The translations under genes and the position numbers were made by a program. The notes beneath the pieces were generated by a model. That model was not told the origin of the DNA. It did not search any database and saw only the letters and a program-made list of their open reading frames with translations. This document shows positions 17,261-24,796 of a DNA stretch of 64,000 nucleotides, piece by piece (the first letter of the stretch is position 1; each line of letters begins with the position of its first letter). Location of the stretch: NCBI GenBank assembly GCA_020636225.1, contig JACJYI010000003.1, positions 744,001 to 808,000 of the forward strand. Reading direction: 5' to 3'. The DNA comes from Lewinellaceae bacterium. GTDB lineage: Bacteria; Bacteroidota; Bacteroidia; Chitinophagales; Saprospiraceae.

Positions 17261-17311
17261 CCAGACGATACTGTCTGGATCCGGACCGCTCGCAGAGCTC
17301 GGGGTCCGGGC
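17261..17311. repeat. 51-bp twin-hairpin insertion, copy A
   Basis: Two hairpins side by side: CCAGAC-GATACT-GTCTGG, then CCGGACC with its partner GGTCCGG after a 14-15-nt loop. It sits inside repeat unit 2 exactly where units 1 and 4 read straight through from ...TTGCG to CTTTGCGTG. The same 51 bp is present at 17465-17515. Confidence 0.75.
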
Positions 17312-17464
17312 CTTTGCGTGAAATGTCATGTCATTCATCCGTGTCATCCGGAAATCCGCGCAAATCCGTGATTCTGACAAATGGGGAAATCGGAAGTCGG
17401 AAGTCGGAAGTGATCGATTCGTCAGGAATTTCTTTGCGCCTTAAAAATTTCGCGCCTCTTGCGT

Positions 17465-17515
17465 CCAGACGATACTGTCTGGATCCGGACCGCTCGCAGA
17501 GCTCGGGGTCCGGGC
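17465..17515. repeat. 51-bp twin-hairpin insertion, copy B
   Basis: Identical to 17261-17311 and located at the same internal position of repeat unit 3. Comparison with unit 4, which lacks it, gives clean junctions on both sides. Confidence 0.75.
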
Positions 17516-17857
17516 CTTTGCGTGAAATGTCAAGTGATTCATCCGTGTCATCCGGAAATCCGCGTAAATCCGTGATTCTGACAAATGGGGAAATCGGAAG
17601 GCGGAAATCGGAAGTCGGAAGGCGGAAGTAATCGGTTCGTCAGGAATTTCTTTGCGCCTTAATAATTTCGCGCCACTTGCGTCTTTGCGTGAAATCTCAC
17701 GTAGTCAGAGTATCAGCCAAGAGAAAGGCGGAAGGCGGAAGTGCCAGATCCATCTTGTCATTCCCAGCGAGGTTCCGATTGTTAGGACCCGGTAACGATT
17801 CTCAAGAAATTCTAATATTTCTCTCTGTCCCCGGGAGCTGCTGAGAAGCATTTTATA

Positions 17858-17945
17858 TACTTGATATATACTTCATACCTACTTGATACCTACTTGGTAT
17901 ATACTTCATTCTTACTTCATACCTACTATATTCCTACCTCATCCA
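17858..17945. repeat. 11-bp tandem repeat, eight units
   Basis: Eight consecutive 11-mers in perfect register: TACTTGATATA, TACTTCATACC, TACTTGATACC, TACTTGGTATA, TACTTCATTCT, TACTTCATACC, TACTATATTCC, TACCTCATCCA. Consensus TACTTSATACC. AT-rich within a GC-rich genome, with a period near one helical turn. Regions 17720-17857 and 17946-18095 on either side show no gene. Confidence 0.85.
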
Positions 17946-18095
17946 GGGGTCATTTACCTTTCTTTCTTGTGTCATGTATACATCATTTCCGGTTGAAGGG
18001 CTCAGGAAATGTGTCCTTCCCTTGGAGGAGGATGCCGGGTACAGGGCAGGAAGGTCCACCGGCAGGGGTTGATAAAGGAGCCGGTTGGGGGAGCA

Positions 18096-18627
18096 GAGAC
18101 TGTTTCATGAAGTGTGTCAATCATTCAAGAACTTGCACTGGGATCATTGATTGATGGAAAGCAAGGAGTTTGCTTTTGCAGCCCTTAAAACGGAAATGAT
18201 GCGGTGAGTAGGGCAGGGAAATTCCCGTCCAATTGTCTGCCAGGCCGTCCTACAGATTGACCGTGACGGTGGCCGGCAGGGACCGCCCGTCGGAGGGCCG
18301 GATGTCCGGTCCGGAATAGAACTGCGGCCGTTTCGTGAAGTAACTCACATCAAACAGGTTATTCGCATTGACCTGGAGACGGATGTGGTCGTTCAACCGA
18401 TAGCAGACATGTATATCCACCAGGTGATAGGCCGGAACAAGCCCTACTGCTCCACTAACGGAAGCGGATACCGTGTTCTTGGGATCGGCAAAACTCTCTG
18501 CCGTATAACTGTACAGGGCTGGCAGTTTCCACCGCCCACAGGTCAGACTCGCGCCATTGCGGCTGATCCAGGCCGGGGTACTATTTACATGGATGCCCTC
18601 AATGGAGACAAACTCTGTACCCGACCG
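18096..18627. repeat. Left direct copy of the FecA-like gene 3' end and flank
   Basis: Homologous to 24797-25326. It includes about 155 bp of non-coding flank, beginning GAGACTGTTTCATGAAGTG, and 378 bp of coding sequence that align base for base without gaps. Both copies have the same orientation and bracket the AT-rich accessory DNA. The ends match sharply: homology stops at ...CCCGACCG in both. Confidence 0.9.
18250..18627 (-). pseudogene. Orphan C-terminal fragment of a FecA-like TonB receptor
   Basis: Encodes the last 125 residues of a TonB-dependent receptor, in an intact frame ending with TAG, but lacking a start and the first ~600 residues. Compared with the intact receptor at 24949-27132, 15 of 125 residues differ, with no insertion or deletion; shared stretches include NDHIRLQVNANNLFDVSYF. 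The absence of frameshifts but clear divergence suggests the remnant of a second paralogue or an old duplication rather than a recent tandem copy. Homology breaks off abruptly at 18627, where foreign sequence begins. Confidence 0.88.
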
Positions 18628-18659
18628 ATGATAGGAAGGCTACACATCCTTCTGAATGA

Positions 18660-18743
18660 TTCAGAGGCACCCTGGACAAGTTCGCCGACTGGGCGGTCAA
18701 CTGGTTTGAAGCGTTCTGGTATGAAATATCTGACCTGGAGTAG
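18660..18743 (+). other. Short coding-like remnant at the island junction
   Basis: Directly after the TonB fragment, one frame reads FRGTLDKFADWAVNWFEAFW and continues to a TAG at 18741. The Trp/Phe-rich pattern looks protein-like and its base composition is GC-rich, unlike the island beside it. There is no start codon upstream in frame. It may be the C-terminus of a destroyed gene, possibly of a mobile element; I cannot name the family. Confidence 0.3.
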
Positions 18744-18780
18744 AAGTATTTGGACGGGGTAGCTACAGATCCGATGTCCG

Positions 18781-20091
18781 TTATAGGATTTTATTTGCCT
18801 TCATGTATGTGATTACATCATCATAGATCCCAGATTTGTTTGAAAATGTAGTATAGTTCTTAACAGTATTGAACCATTCTCGTGTTGATGGATTCCGATG
18901 CTTGAGGGCTGTTAATAGATCTCGATCAGTAATCAAAGGAGTGTTTCCTGTTTCGATTGCTTTTTCTAGAATGTTTTCGATCGCTACATCTATTACGGCA
19001 TCGATATCAGCTCCTGAATACCCCGAAGTTCTATCTGCGAGGAGACGATAATCTATTCTGTCTATAGGCTTGTCCTTGAGTTTTAACTTCAGAATAGTCT
19101 CTCTTGATTCTTTGTCTGGAGGTGGGACGAATATGATCCTATCAAACCTTCCTGGCCTTCTCAGAGCAGAATCCAATTCCCATGGTGAATTGGTCGCTCC
19201 TATGATGAGAACTCCGTCATTGTTGTTTTCGACCCCATCCATTTCTGTTAATAACTGGTTGACTACATTTCGACCCGCTGAAGAATTAAAATTCGACCTT
19301 TTCATTCCAAGAGCATCGATTTCATCGATAAAAATGACTGCTGGGGTATGCTCACGAGCTAGTTGAAAAAATTCGTGTAAATTCTTCTCACTATTTCCTA
19401 GCCACATGGAAAGGATGTCGTTTATTTGCAGGGAAATGAACTTTGCTTCAATTTCTCCAGCAGTGGCTCTTGCAATAAATGTCTTTCCGCAACCGGGAGG
19501 GCCATACAATAAAATTCCACCTCCTATTTTCTTTCCATATTTCTCGAACAGTGATTTGTTTTCAAGAGGTTTTATGATTTTAAGGCTGATTTCTCGTTTT
19601 ACATCACTCATTCCTCCCACATCCTTGAATGTTTCTTTCGGCTTTTGTAGGAATGGTGTCTCTTTTTTATCCCCGGTGCCGTCTACTTGAGAGACTCTGA
19701 ATAGAGGATCCAGGTCTTCATCAAGAAAGCCAGGGTTTCTTTCAATGATCATTTTATAGATATCAGAAGCTCTATCTTGCTGTTTTAACTTTATCAATAG
19801 TTTGCATATAGTGATGAGTCCTTCTTCAGAAAATACCTCGTATTCAGGATAGTTATCAAGAATAAGTTCTGATGTTGACATTTTATTATTTTCAAAGTAG
19901 TGCCGAATAAGGCTCTCTACTGCCGGGATATAGGTGCGATCTATATCGTGAATATCCTTACTTAGTTTAAATAGTTCCTCATTATATGTGAGCCTGTCAA
20001 TACACATTTTTGCGTGTATGATCTTTTTTAACTCAAGGTTGTTGGGACTTGACTGAAGGGCAAGCTTGAGGGCTTCTATTTCGTTATTCAT
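18781..20091 (-). CDS. AAA+ ATPase with helical-repeat N-terminus (Cdc48/FtsH-type core)
   Basis: 436 residues. Residues 1-125 form a helical, TPR-like region; the classical AAA module fills about 150-400. Visible: KDVGGMSDVKREI, Walker A GPPGCGKT (197-204), pore loop with Trp230 (SMWLGNSEK), Walker B VIFIDEIDA (252-260), second region of homology with candidate arginine fingers Arg312 and Arg315 (RRPGRFDR), and sensor-2 SGYSGADID. The C-terminal PSTREWF motif is shared by bacterial TPR-AAA proteins. It is probably a hexameric protein remodeller. A TTG at 20112 in frame overlaps the upstream gene; I chose the ATG 7 bp after that gene's stop. AT-rich composition indicates transfer. Confidence 0.88.
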   Translation of the reverse strand: MNNEIEALKLALQSSPNNLELKKIIHAKMCIDRLTYNEELFKLSKDIHDIDRTYIPAVESLIRHYFENNKMSTSELILDNYPEYEVFSEEGLITICKLLIKLKQQDRASDIYKMIIERNPGFLDEDLDPLFRVSQVDGTGDKKETPFLQKPKETFKDVGGMSDVKREISLKIIKPLENKSLFEKYGKKIGGGILLYGPPGCGKTFIARATAGEIEAKFISLQINDILSMWLGNSEKNLHEFFQLAREHTPAVIFIDEIDALGMKRSNFNSSAGRNVVNQLLTEMDGVENNNDGVLIIGATNSPWELDSALRRPGRFDRIIFVPPPDKESRETILKLKLKDKPIDRIDYRLLADRTSGYSGADIDAVIDVAIENILEKAIETGNTPLITDRDLLTALKHRNPSTREWFNTVKNYTTFSNKSGIYDDVITYMKANKIL

Positions 20092-20098
20092 TCTGGTG

Positions 20099-21310
20099 TT
20101 ATTTAAATGCAATTTTTAAAGCAAATAGAAAGGCATAGATCAATGAAAGTAGTAAGCTAAGCATTCCAAAGAATTTCATATTTTCTGTGCTGATCAATAA
20201 AATGAGTACTGCGATGAGCATGAATATTGCAAAAGCCGTTTTCCCTTGCTTGGTTTCTATCTCGAAATACGATATACTCGTAAAAAGTATAAACAAAAAT
20301 CCGGCAATTGTTCCATATACCGTTATCAAACTGGAAGCTGTCGAATAGACCAGGGGCACCACAACGGCGGCACATGTTACGACCACGATAAAAGTATTCG
20401 ACATATATTTTTCTTGTTTCGATAGTAAAAATTTGTAGGCATGGTGTTTTCTTATGATTGTATAGAATAGAGCAGTTCCGGACCATGTAATGAGGAGATA
20501 CAATAAGCCAAATACTCCCCAGAGAAGGGCTGCTTTCCAAAAAACGATCATCAGAATGATTGTCCATGGGGTCCATTTGATTTCAAACCTCTGGAACCCA
20601 TGTGAAACAAAAAATCGCACAAACGGATTGTTGTTCTTTAGTATGAAGAGTAAACTTTGTTTGGCATTATTATCAAATGGATTTTCATCCAGGGCGTTAA
20701 AACTCAATTCCTTTAAAGTTGATAGATTGGGTCTATCTTCTGGTTTTAAATGTGTGTATAGGTTTTGAAGCAATGTTGATCTTGGGTGTAGATCTAATCC
20801 TCGTTTTAATGCAATGCTGGCTTTTTTACTTTCGTGCTTGGCAATATGGATTGCTGTGCGTGCGAATATATTATATTCATCTTCCGGGTATTGTTCTTCT
20901 GATATGCTCAGGTGATAGTCAGATTGAACGTAATTTTCCATTTGCAAGTAGATGCTAGCTGCCACTGTATGATATTTTCCTTCATTGGGTTCTAGTTCTA
21001 TTGCTTTTAGAATATATTCCAAGCCTTCTTTGTTCTTATTCATTTTGTTGCATACGCTTGACATTAGATAGTAGAGGTTGGGGTTGTTTGGATGTTCATT
21101 GAGTTTGGCAAGCGTAAATTCAAAAGCTTTATTATAATCATTTAGACTTAAACAACAGTTCGCATATAAAATGCAGAAATTGGAGAGATTAAAAAGGTTT
21201 GGTTCGTCCACTAATTCCTGTAATGTGTCCAGGGCCAGTTGATACCTCCCAGTTTCATAAAGCAATTGAGCCTTATCGATCAATTCAAATTGATTCTTAA
21301 ATGTGTACAT
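20099..21310 (-). CDS. TPR-repeat membrane protein, partner of AAA+ ATPase
   Basis: 403 residues. The N-terminal ~215 residues are tetratricopeptide repeats (ETGRYQLALDTLQELV, NDYNKAFEFTLAKL, NKEGLEYILKAIELEPN). The C-terminal ~170 residues hold about five membrane helices: roughly 250-275, 305-325, 330-350, 358-378 and 382-402. The TPR part is likely cytosolic and the C-terminus anchors it in the inner membrane. It is the first gene of a two-gene unit; the AAA+ gene starts 7 bp after its stop, implying tight coupling and a membrane-tethered ATPase complex. No named system is recognised. AT-rich like the rest of the island. Confidence 0.82.
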   Translation of the reverse strand: MYTFKNQFELIDKAQLLYETGRYQLALDTLQELVDEPNLFNLSNFCILYANCCLSLNDYNKAFEFTLAKLNEHPNNPNLYYLMSSVCNKMNKNKEGLEYILKAIELEPNEGKYHTVAASIYLQMENYVQSDYHLSISEEQYPEDEYNIFARTAIHIAKHESKKASIALKRGLDLHPRSTLLQNLYTHLKPEDRPNLSTLKELSFNALDENPFDNNAKQSLLFILKNNNPFVRFFVSHGFQRFEIKWTPWTIILMIVFWKAALLWGVFGLLYLLITWSGTALFYTIIRKHHAYKFLLSKQEKYMSNTFIVVVTCAAVVVPLVYSTASSLITVYGTIAGFLFILFTSISYFEIETKQGKTAFAIFMLIAVLILLISTENMKFFGMLSLLLSLIYAFLFALKIAFK

Positions 21311-23010
21311 TATTTTTAGGGATTAGCTGTGTTTTTTTTGTATTTTAAATAATATCGATAGGCAATCAACTTGGCTTGATTTGACCGATATGTTCGTTTA
21401 ATGCATAGGGGTTGCCTAGAGTTGTTACTAAATTCATATTTTCAGTAGTGCGTAACCTGAATGGTTATTTACTGTTGACCAGGTATTCGAATTCTCTTGC
21501 AGGCAGGATGATTGATCTGAATGGTTAGCATGTTGAACAGTTCCCTGCTATATATTGTGATTGTCGGTGTAGATGCCATTATTGAACTCTTGTATTAACG
21601 ATGAATAGCCATTGAGACCGTTGTTGATAACTTTATGGTGACAAGATGCGACTGACGGTTGATAGTAAAGCCGGAGGTTCAATGGTTAGCCCTGCCTTCA
21701 CCTTTTCTTCAACAGTTTGCATTTCGATTGGATGTTTTCAGGTGGCAAGCCCATTCCAATGCGGACGAATTGCTCCCTTTGATTTCAAGTATGATGCCAG
21801 CATTTCTCTTGTTTCCTTGAGTCTAAAGATCGGAATTTTCTGTTTTCCTATTCGCATACTTGACAAATTTTGGTCTCTGGCTATCAAGAACATATGTGGT
21901 GATAGGCCTTCTGTAGTTGATGGGATAGGTTCCGTATACGGTTTTTCGCATAGCACTTTCTTGCTGTGTTCCCGTTGATTCTATGTCCAGAAATTGGCAC
22001 CACGATGTGTTATATCCAGATGGGTGTGGTGGACAGCCGTCCTCTACCAGGCTACTAGAGCCAATGAGGCGAAGATGGTCATGATATCCGTGGATCTTCT
22101 CTTTTCCTTTCCCCACGTCTTTTGCTAACCATTTTTATTGGAGCCAGCGGAAGCCTGGGGACAGTGCACCGTTGAACGAAACAGGTGCGCCGGGCCATTT
22201 CATTCGATTCAGCTGTACAATGTTTTGTCATGAATCAATACACCTTCCCGGTATTGAATGGATGACCAACGAGTACCAATTGAACGATCAGTCATTTATG
22301 TCCACATCTCCATTCATCTTCCCACTGCCGAACACTTGGTTGTATTCCCCGTCCTGGATACCGTTTAGCTACAGGCCGCACTATAGTCCTTCAGCATTTG
22401 CTCGAAGAGGGACAGCAGAAACCCGGGTCTGTTCATGAGGGTGTTTGTCTGGATGATCGAATGTTCATGGGGCTGGAACACGTACACTAGATAATTAACC
22501 CTTCGGGTCATCGTCAGTATGCCGATGTTCCTCCCTGTAAGTTACATCCATGTCCTGATCGATTGCTTCGGTACCGGGAATCTTCACTGAGAATCACAAA
22601 CGGCAGTATCCTGGGCATTTGCGCAGCCCATGGATCCCGATATGGCTACCGGTAATCCAGGACTGACGGAATGCGGGATCCACCGGATATGGGGGATGGC
22701 GTTCATGTTCATCCTCATCTCGCCAGCCAGAGCGACATTGGCGGCGTCATGCCTGTCGGATGGGCACTGATGTCTTCAGGATCCATCAGCACGATCCATG
22801 GGGTGGCTGGGAAGCAGGGGGGGCTGTGTGTGCAGGACAATCATCATGACACCATTCCCAATCCCACCAGCTTGTCTAAATGGTGATCCGTCCTTGCTAG
22901 AGTGTTGATTCGTGAGTATCTTGATGGGGAGAACCGCTTCCGGCTGAATGTCGTAAAGACACCTTATATCAGGTGTTTGCGCAAGTTTTGGGCGGATGTA
23001 ATAGGGATAA
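21311..23010. other. About 1.7 kb without a recognisable gene
   Basis: Between the TPR-AAA pair and the integron cassettes I find only short frames (up to 110 codons on either strand) with no family resemblance. Composition shifts from AT-rich (21311-21700) to more mixed (22400-22970). A plus-strand stretch ending at the TAA at 23029-23031 reads REYLDGENRFRLNVVKTPYI and looks protein-like, suggesting the tail of a decayed gene. No integrase or transposase signature was seen on either strand. Confidence 0.5.
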
Positions 23011-23028
23011 ACGACACGGGAGTGTCGT
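23011..23028. other. Hairpin just upstream of the first cassette boundary
   Basis: ACGACAC (23011-23017) and GTGTCGT (23022-23028) form a perfect 7-bp stem with a GGGA loop, ending 11 bp before the cassette boundary at 23039/23040. It is too short to be an attC site and has no T-run. It could be part of the recombination target or a remnant structure. Confidence 0.45.
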
Positions 23029-23039
23029 AAATACTGATG

Positions 23040-23770
23040 TTACCAGCAATTATAAAATGACTACAGAGCAAGACATATTATTGACCAGAATACAAAATTG
23101 GTATCAGACGAATTGCAATGACGACTGGGAACACAGCTATGGTTTTACAATCGAGACAATTGACAATCCTGGTTGGACAATTAAAATTGATTTATCTGAG
23201 ACGCCACTCGAAAACTTGCAATTTGAAAGGAATATTGACAACGGAAGATTCAACTGGATGTTTATCAAAACAAAAGACAAAACATTTGAGGCTGCTTGTG
23301 ACCCGACAAAACTAAGCGAAGTATTGAGAATATTTCTTGACGAGATTATTCCCAACTACTCAGACAACGATTTTCATTATCAAGTTTATATTCCATTGAC
23401 AGGTGCTCCGACAAATGTGTGGCGACTTGCCAACGCTAAAATGTTGACAGAAGAAGTCCTGGAAATTGTAAACTTCCCAGAACTAAAATACGAAGACATA
23501 AAAGCGAAAAGCATTGACGATATTACCTTCAATAAAGAAGACATTTTTAATTACAAAACAACTTATTCGGTTGGTGACAAAATTAAAACTGAATTGTCTG
23601 AGATGTTTGACGGAGTGACGTTAATAGCAAAAGAGGAATAACTGCTGGTAACACAGGTTTTGCGTCAGCCGGCAGATATGGGTTTGGAGGCGATTGAACT
23701 ATTGGTTACATTTGGAATACTCTGACGCAATTGAATCCTTATACCCGGCCGAACGCAAAGCCTGGGAACG
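23040..23770 (+). mobile_element. Integron gene cassette 1 (Imm53 cassette)
   Basis: Left boundary: G|TTACCA at 23039-23045. The inverse core site at the start of its attC, TGGTAAC (23646-23652), is the exact complement of GTTACCA, as required when a circular cassette is linearised by an integron integrase. Right boundary: G|TTAGGT at 23770-23776, which fits the core site GTTRRRY. The cassette holds a single gene 17 bp from its left end and no promoter is evident, both typical. It is AT-rich relative to the host genome. Confidence 0.88.
23057..23641 (+). CDS. Imm53-type immunity protein
   Basis: 194 residues from the ATG at 23057; the frame is open further upstream but that would cross the cassette boundary and hairpin. 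The N-terminal ~100 residues match the immunity protein 53 pattern: IQNWYQTNCNDDWEHSYG, then IETIDNPGWTIKIDL. Imm53 proteins are thought to protect against polymorphic nuclease-type toxins. The remaining ~90 residues (from about 105) contain no motif I recognise, so the protein is longer than a bare Imm53 domain. As a solitary cassette gene without a toxin beside it, it is an orphan immunity gene. Strongly AT-rich. Confidence 0.8.
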   Translation: MTTEQDILLTRIQNWYQTNCNDDWEHSYGFTIETIDNPGWTIKIDLSETPLENLQFERNIDNGRFNWMFIKTKDKTFEAACDPTKLSEVLRIFLDEIIPNYSDNDFHYQVYIPLTGAPTNVWRLANAKMLTEEVLEIVNFPELKYEDIKAKSIDDITFNKEDIFNYKTTYSVGDKIKTELSEMFDGVTLIAKEE

Positions 23771-23776
23771 TTAGGT
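23646..23776 (+). repeat. attC site of cassette 1
   Basis: 131 bp, from inverse core TGGTAAC (23646-23652) to core GTTAGGT (23770-23776). Next to the cores, AGGTTTTGCG pairs with CGCAAAGCCT (one G-T pair), and GCCGG near 23668 pairs with CCGGC near 23745, giving the imperfect long hairpin expected of attC. Length lies within the known 57-141 bp range. Confidence 0.85.
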
Positions 23777-24760
23777 TTCATGCAAGCGATGTAGATAATT
23801 AGACAATCGAATGGGAAAAGAATTTAAAAAGGAAATACAAAATCTTCTATTTAAGGAAGCTGCTTTAAGTAGCATGAACTTAGGTGTTGGTTTAACATTT
23901 TTAAGAAAATATAATTTTGCTCAGCTTGGGTTTATTTATCAAGCATTTTTCTCATTAAGTGTTGGAATAGAAAGATTAATTAAACTTATGATTCTTTATG
24001 AATATATTTATAATAATGACAATTACCCGCCCAAAAACTTTCTAAAATCTAAAGGACATGACATTGAAAAGTTATTTGAAGAAGCAAAAATACTTGCTAA
24101 AAAATACTCACAAGAACATTTAATAGACAAAATTGAAAAATGTGAGATCTCATCAAAAATAATTAAAAACCTATCTGATTTCGCAAAAGTTAACAGATAC
24201 TTCCAACTGGACAAACTGTCTGGCAGTAACAATACGGAGGACCCAATTGCTAGATGGGATAGAGAAATTAATAGCTTAATTGTAATGAAACATTTTAATC
24301 CGAATACAAAGAATAATAGAGCTATGATTGAAATATCTAAACATATGGATGGATTTGCTATGTTTAGACATACTGATGAACAAGACAGAGAAATTAATGA
24401 TGCACAAGATTTCATTTATAATTCAATTTCCTCTGTAACTAAGCAGAAATATGGTATGTTTTATTGCTATAAAATAATTAATGGTTTATGTGAGTTGCAA
24501 AGAAGTCAAAATTCACATTTACATTCTAATGCATATTTATATGAGTTTTACATGATCTTTAGAATGGATTTCAAAGATGCTTTACAAAAAAAATCATGGA
24601 ATCCTCATTCACCATATAAATTTTAAAAGCACGAAAACCTAACAATGTATAAAAATAATAGCCGAGATAGTAGTAAATTCAAAGGCTTTAGCCCGCTTCA
24701 ACTTTCTTGTAACTTGACAGGAAAGTGCCACGCAGTCGGCTACTATTCTTATACTAAACG
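23771..24760 (+). mobile_element. Integron gene cassette 2
   Basis: Starts at TTAGGT after the core of cassette 1 and ends at G24760 before TTGAGC; the core GTTGAGC also fits GTTRRRY. Its inverse core ACCTAAC (24637-24643) is the exact complement of its own left boundary GTTAGGT. The cassette contains one AT-rich gene 40 bp from the left end. A following cassette would begin at 24761 but no matching GCTCAAC inverse core is seen; 30 bp later the TonB-flank repeat starts. Confidence 0.88.
23811..24626 (+). CDS. Helical cassette protein, possibly HEPN-like
   Basis: 271 residues, very rich in Lys, Asn, Ile and Phe, with predicted all-helical structure. SLSVGIERLIKLMILYEYI (residues ~46-64) followed by KGHDIEKLFEEAK resembles the helix pattern of HEPN-type proteins, and RSQNSH near residue 237 would fit the Rx4-6H HEPN ribonuclease motif. 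These are suggestions, not proof. Start: first ATG, 40 bp into the cassette. No signal peptide or membrane helix. The gene is followed 10 bp later by its attC site. A host-defence or toxin role would suit other HEPN proteins, but function is unknown. Confidence 0.75.
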   Translation: MGKEFKKEIQNLLFKEAALSSMNLGVGLTFLRKYNFAQLGFIYQAFFSLSVGIERLIKLMILYEYIYNNDNYPPKNFLKSKGHDIEKLFEEAKILAKKYSQEHLIDKIEKCEISSKIIKNLSDFAKVNRYFQLDKLSGSNNTEDPIARWDREINSLIVMKHFNPNTKNNRAMIEISKHMDGFAMFRHTDEQDREINDAQDFIYNSISSVTKQKYGMFYCYKIINGLCELQRSQNSHLHSNAYLYEFYMIFRMDFKDALQKKSWNPHSPYKF

Positions 24761-24766
24761 TTGAGC
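24637..24766 (+). repeat. attC site of cassette 2
   Basis: 130 bp from ACCTAAC (24637-24643) to GTTGAGC (24760-24766). The inner arms pair very well: GTATAAAAATAATAGCCGA (about 24647-24665) against the complement of TCGGCTACTATTCTTATAC (24736-24754), 17 of 19 positions. Its arms differ from those of attC 1, as expected for cassettes of different origin. Confidence 0.9.
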
Positions 24767-24796
24767 AAGCCCAATTTTAATAATACCGATTACACG

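Larger units (their letters stand above)
17066..17710. repeat. Four tandem copies of a ~120-bp intergenic repeat
   Basis: Units start near 17066, 17207, 17412 and 17630, each with GATCGATTCGTCAGGAAT or a close variant, followed by TTTGCGCCTTAAAAATTTCG, TTTGCGTGAAATGTCA, TTCATCCGTGTCATCCG and AATCCGTGATTCTGACAAA (the fourth copy is cut after the TTTGCGTGAAAT part). GGAAGTCGG runs separate them. Copies 2 and 3 have a 51-bp insertion. Reading frames across the block are artefacts. The sequence type (tttgcgtctttgcgtgaaa) is a familiar dispersed non-coding repeat in Bacteroidota genomes. Confidence 0.85.

Noticed and set aside
17083..17631. 182-codon open frame through the repeat block
   Set aside because: Its apparent internal repeats only reflect the DNA repeats; no protein-like composition.
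17066..17710. CRISPR array
   Set aside because: Units are ~120 bp with partly conserved interiors; there are no short uniform repeats with unique spacers of constant size and no cas genes.
17858..17945. Plasmid-type iterons or CRISPR
   Set aside because: 11-bp units with no spacers and no replication gene nearby.
21646..22438. Short frames of 72-110 codons between the TPR-AAA pair and the cassettes
   Set aside because: No motif, no partner, overlapping on both strands; treated as non-coding or decayed.
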